Assembly: GCA_031278835.1 (NCBI GenBank)
Contig: JAITJP010000395.1
Location: 1 to 7,752 of the forward strand
Length of the DNA: 7,752 bases
Reading direction: 5' to 3'
Source: Deltaproteobacteria bacterium
GTDB lineage: Bacteria > Desulfobacterota > Desulfarculia > Adiutricales > Adiutricaceae
In this document: positions 5,776 through 7,752 of the stretch, piece by piece
How the letters are laid out: every line of letters starts with the position of its first letter
Numbering within the stretch: the stretch's first letter is position 1
The notes under the pieces: generated by a model
What the model saw: the letters and a program-made list of their open reading frames with translations, nothing else
Databases searched by the model: none
Told to the model about the DNA's origin: nothing
Translations under genes and position numbers: made by a program

Positions 5776-6722
5776 AGAATGTTTAGGGGCTTGGAGAGTT
5801 CTATGGGCAAACTTAGGCCGTAAGTTTCTTTGTAGATGGCTTCAATGGCCTCCCGGGAGGCCAGGCCCTCCGAAAAGGCCGTGGCGCTGCCAGCGGCCGC
5901 TCCCAAGGCCAAGGCCCCCTCGGGCGGCAAATCCCACATCAGGCCGGCCAAAAATCCGGCCACCAAGGAATCGCCGGCCCCGGCTGAGTTTTTTACCTGG
6001 CCCTGGGCTGATTTGACCCGATGGCTTTGGCCGTTACTTTGGACCAAAAGGGCTCCGGCCCCGGCCATGGAGACCAAAACGTTTTGGGCCCCCATTTCTT
6101 GGAGCCTTTTAGCGTTTTCGATAATCTGGTCATCGGAAAGGGCTTTTTTATCACAAATTTCATTTAGCTCGTTTATATTGGGCTTAACCAAGGTCGGTTG
6201 GTGCTTAAGCACCCTTTTTAAAGCCGGGCCAGAGGTATCGATTACCACCCTGACCCCGTGACCGGCCTGGGAGACCAAAAGCCTTTCGTAGATATCCTGG
6301 CCCACATTAGGTGGAATATTTCCGGCCATGATCAAGGTGTCGCCTTTATTGAGCTTAGCCACTTTGTTCATTAAGGTCTCAATGGCTTCGAGGCTGACCA
6401 GGGGCCCGGAGCCGTTTATTTCCGTTTCTTCCTTGGCCTTGACCTTGACGTTTATCCTGGTTAAACCCCGCTCAAGTTCAATAAAATCAGTCCTAAGGCC
6501 CAGGGCCAAAAGCCCTTTTTTTAAAGCCTCTCCGGTAAAACCGGCAATAAAGCCCAAGGTGACGCTGTCAAAACCCAGATTAAATAAGACCCTGGAAACG
6601 TTGATACCCTTTCCGCCCCAAATAATGGTCTCCCCAATGCTTCTATTGGTGCTCCCAGGAATCAAACTCTCCAAATTCACCAAATAATCCAAGGCCGGGT
6701 TAAGGGTCAAGGTATAGATCAT
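5772..6722 (-). CDS. fruK: 1-phosphofructokinase (PfkB family)
   Basis: This cytoplasmic kinase converts fructose-1-phosphate, the product of FruA, to fructose-1,6-bisphosphate using ATP, feeding imported fructose into glycolysis. The 316-residue product matches the usual ~310. It begins with the PfkB opening IYTLTLNPALD, where Asp12 is a substrate-contact position. The first signature is GGKGINVSRVL at 36-46, and the second is NSAGAGDSLVAGFLAG at 245-260, with catalytic base Asp251 in GAGD. The KPNINELNEI segment near 180 is also typical of 1-phosphofructokinases. The ATG at 6722 has GGGAGG four bases upstream on the minus strand. The gene is first in the fructose cluster but has its own terminator at the stop codon. 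Tagatose-6-phosphate kinase is the nearest alternative within the family; the neighbouring fructose permease makes FruK much more likely. Confidence 0.95.
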   Translation of the reverse strand: MIYTLTLNPALDYLVNLESLIPGSTNRSIGETIIWGGKGINVSRVLFNLGFDSVTLGFIAGFTGEALKKGLLALGLRTDFIELERGLTRINVKVKAKEETEINGSGPLVSLEAIETLMNKVAKLNKGDTLIMAGNIPPNVGQDIYERLLVSQAGHGVRVVIDTSGPALKRVLKHQPTLVKPNINELNEICDKKALSDDQIIENAKRLQEMGAQNVLVSMAGAGALLVQSNGQSHRVKSAQGQVKNSAGAGDSLVAGFLAGLMWDLPPEGALALGAAAGSATAFSEGLASREAIEAIYKETYGLSLPIELSKPLNIL

Positions 6723-6760
6723 TTCGCCTCCCGTGTAATTTCACTCAAAAAATCCCTGAT

Positions 6761-6787
6761 AAAAAATTTTTTTTAAAAAAAATTTTT
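6761..6787. other. Alternating A-tract/T-tract run upstream of fruK
   Basis: The sequence is six As, eight Ts, eight As and five Ts in succession, ending about 40 bases before the fruK ATG. Such tracts make rigid or bent DNA and on either strand could act as an UP-element-like or nucleoid-protein-binding segment. It lies inside the expected fruK leader or promoter. Function is inferred from composition only. Confidence 0.4.
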
Positions 6788-6848
6788 CGTCCACCTTAAA
6801 AAAATTTCGCTTAAAAAATCACAATCCTAGCGAAAATTTACCCTGACG

Positions 6849-6891
6849 AAAAAAACCGCTCCAAAAAAACCGGCTCCAAAAAAACCGCCCC
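6849..6891. repeat. Three tandem copies of a 14-15 base A-rich unit
   Basis: The units are AAAAAAACCGCTCC (6849-6862), AAAAAAACCGGCTCC (6863-6877) and AAAAAAACCGCCCC (6878-6891). They lie about 130-170 bases upstream of the fruK ATG. An inverted copy of the core, GGAGCGGTTTTT, occurs at 7299-7310. The A-tracts recur at slightly more than one helical turn. They may be tandem regulator sites or simple-sequence expansion; three units are too few and too short for a CRISPR array. Confidence 0.65.
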
Positions 6892-7248
6892 GCGAAAAAA
6901 CTTGACCAATCATGGCCAAAAACCAGCCCGCCCAGCTTAAGCCTTAATCAACCAAGAAATTGTCAATTGCCAAACAAACTAATCGTTTGTCGTTACGGCC
7001 AGGCCTAAACCAGCCCACTATGACGAAAAAAACGATCTTGGCGACTATTTGCTAAACCATGACTTGTTGGGGTCAAAAAACCAATATCTAGGCTATTATC
7101 TAACATGGGCGCTATTTTGTCCAGTGGCGACGCCTATTTCACGCGGTGGTCCCATAAGGTTGCAAATAATCAATTTAATTTTTTAAAAAAAACCTTTTTG
7201 AGTAAAAATTCCCCGTCGGCAGGCAAGAGCCTCTTTAACCAATATCCT

Positions 7249-7268
7249 GGCCTGGCCAATTCCAGGCC
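7249..7268. repeat. Small GC hairpin in the fruK upstream region
   Basis: GGCCTGG (7249-7255) and CCAGGCC (7262-7268) pair perfectly around a six-base loop, with CC/GG possibly extending the stem. On the plus strand GTGATAATTTTTC follows, so it could be a weak plus-strand terminator, but no plus-strand gene precedes it. Confidence 0.35.
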
Positions 7269-7424
7269 CTGGGTGATAATTTTTCTGGGGCTTAATTAGG
7301 AGCGGTTTTTATTGGTGTTTTTTAAAGGCCAGGGCGGCCAGATTGGGGGCTGGGCAGGTTAGGCCAAAAAAGATTTTGTTTTTTTATTTTAAAAAAAACG
7401 GAGTCAAGTTTCGGCCAAAAGTTA

Positions 7425-7453
7425 GCCTTTCCAGGATAGGGAACTGGAAAGGC
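7425..7453. repeat. Perfect 10-bp inverted repeat downstream of the URO-D-like gene
   Basis: GCCTTTCCAG (7425-7434) and CTGGAAAGGC (7444-7453) are exact inverted copies with a nine-base loop. On the minus strand the stem is followed by TAACTTTTGG, a weak T-run, and lies 110 bases past the stop at 7563. On the plus strand seven Ts begin 14 bases after the stem. It could be the 3' end of the minus-strand transcript; neither direction gives a classical terminator. Confidence 0.5.
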
Positions 7454-7522
7454 GCTGCGGGTGGTCATTTTTTTAAAAAGGGTTTTTTAAAACTCAAATG
7501 AGCCTTTAAATTGTGATTTTTT

Positions 7523-7548
7523 AATTGCCGGCCAATTGGCGGGCAATT
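7523..7548. repeat. 26-base near-perfect palindrome just after the URO-D-like gene
   Basis: AATTGCC, one base, GCC, AATT, GGC, one base, GGCAATT reads as its own reverse complement except at one symmetric G/G position. It begins 15 bases past the stop on the minus strand. It is flanked by Ts on its left and As on its right on the plus strand, so neither strand has Ts directly after the stem. It is more like a dimeric protein-binding site or a structural hairpin than an intrinsic terminator. Confidence 0.45.
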
Positions 7549-7562
7549 GACAAAAAAAGGCC

Positions 7563-7752
7563 TTACCAGTTCTGGTCCCTAAGATCTTGAAAAGCCTTGA
7601 TGGCGGCCAGGAGATTGTCCAAAGGGGTATCGCCCTGAACGTTATGGATGGAAGCGAAGATGTAGCCATGGTCGCGGCCAAGGGTTTTTATTAATTTGGA
7701 GATTTCCTGGTAAACCGTGGCCGGATCGGAATTGGGCAGAAGATCCTGGGTA
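7563..7752 (-). CDS. Uroporphyrinogen decarboxylase-superfamily protein, C-terminal fragment
   Basis: The gene enters from the right edge, so only the last 62 residues and the TAA (7565-7563) are in the window. The fragment starts TQDLLPNSDP, the conserved D-x-L-L-P region near the family's C-terminus. It continues with HGYIFASIHNVQGDTPLDN, matching the family's closing signature GGYI-x4-HNIQ-x-D-x-P-x-x-N, and ends in a helix with LLAAIKAFQDLRDQNW. The superfamily includes the haem enzyme HemE, which decarboxylates uroporphyrinogen III, and corrinoid-dependent methyltransferases such as MtaA/CmuA types. The sequence resembles the methyltransferase-like branch of anaerobes more than HemE, but the catalytic barrel and any zinc site lie outside the window. 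Family membership is fairly secure; the exact reaction cannot be told. It shares the strand of fruK but is 840 bases away and probably not co-transcribed. Confidence 0.85.
   Translation of the reverse strand, partial: TQDLLPNSDPATVYQEISKLIKTLGRDHGYIFASIHNVQGDTPLDNLLAAIKAFQDLRDQNW

Larger units (their letters stand above)
6723..7562. other. 840-base AT-rich intergenic region, no convincing gene
   Basis: Between fruK and the URO-D-like gene I see no coding region with a ribosome binding site, recognisable protein or sustained codon pattern, and no tRNA or known RNA family. It contains homopolymeric A and T tracts next to fruK, an A-rich triple repeat (6849-6891), a small hairpin ACAAAC/GTTTGT (6974-6990), and three stronger inverted repeats towards the right (7249-7268, 7425-7453, 7523-7548). 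The fruK promoter must lie in the left part. A weak candidate TTGTGA, 17 bases, TTTTAA is present on the minus strand near 6798-6826. Confidence 0.6.

Noticed and set aside
5836..6261. Long plus-strand open frame opposite fruK
   Set aside because: Antisense shadow of a secure, motif-bearing gene with no start signal of its own.
6849..6891. CRISPR-like array
   Set aside because: The units are 14-15 bases, contiguous with no spacers, and A-rich; there are no cas genes.
7105..7299. Possible 64-residue plus-strand protein in the large intergenic region
   Set aside because: No ribosome binding site, no recognisable motif, and irregular composition; it is a chance open frame.
6723..7562. tRNA or other known structured RNA
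   Set aside because: I searched by eye for a cloverleaf, the T-loop GTTC consensus and common RNA signatures such as SRP and tmRNA motifs on both strands and saw none.

Overview
The window is an ordinary-looking bacterial chromosomal segment dominated by a complete fructose phosphotransferase (PTS) locus on the minus strand. In transcription order the genes are fruK (1-phosphofructokinase, 5772-6722), fruA (fused EIIA-EIIB-EIIC fructose permease, 3175-5232), ptsH (HPr, 2836-3096) and ptsI (enzyme I, 946-2664). Together they form a full phosphorelay: PEP to EI His187, to HPr His15, to EIIA His67, to EIIB Cys212, to fructose entering through EIIC. FruK then phosphorylates fructose-1-phosphate to fructose-1,6-bisphosphate. 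Every key phosphorylation or catalytic residue I looked for is present, so all four genes look functional.

Other coding content is small. A plus-strand gene at 112-711 encodes a secreted protein of unknown function with a basic-residue-free acidic tail. It converges on ptsI across a bidirectional terminator. At the right edge (7563-7752, minus strand) is the C-terminal end of a uroporphyrinogen decarboxylase-superfamily protein, cut by the window boundary.

Noncoding DNA is the less ordinary part. The four PTS genes share a strand but are not tightly packed. A strong terminator overlaps the fruK stop codon, followed by a 539-nt AT-rich spacer before fruA. A 16-bp perfect GC hairpin lies between fruA and ptsH. 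A terminator with a T-tract lies between ptsH and ptsI. The last ~20 codons of ptsI are tandemly duplicated just after its stop. The 840-nt AT-rich spacer upstream of fruK carries short repeats and hairpins but no gene I can support.

Organism: a Gram-negative-like or other anaerobic bacterium is plausible. The hints are strong GGAGG ribosome binding sites, a URO-D/methyltransferase-type neighbour, GCC- and GGC-rich coding sequence, and very A/T-rich spacers. A deltaproteobacterial (Desulfobacterota-type) host is a guess and not demonstrated here. I found no rRNA, tRNA, CRISPR array, transposase or phage gene. No new multi-gene system is evident; the points worth a second look are regulatory and small-scale.
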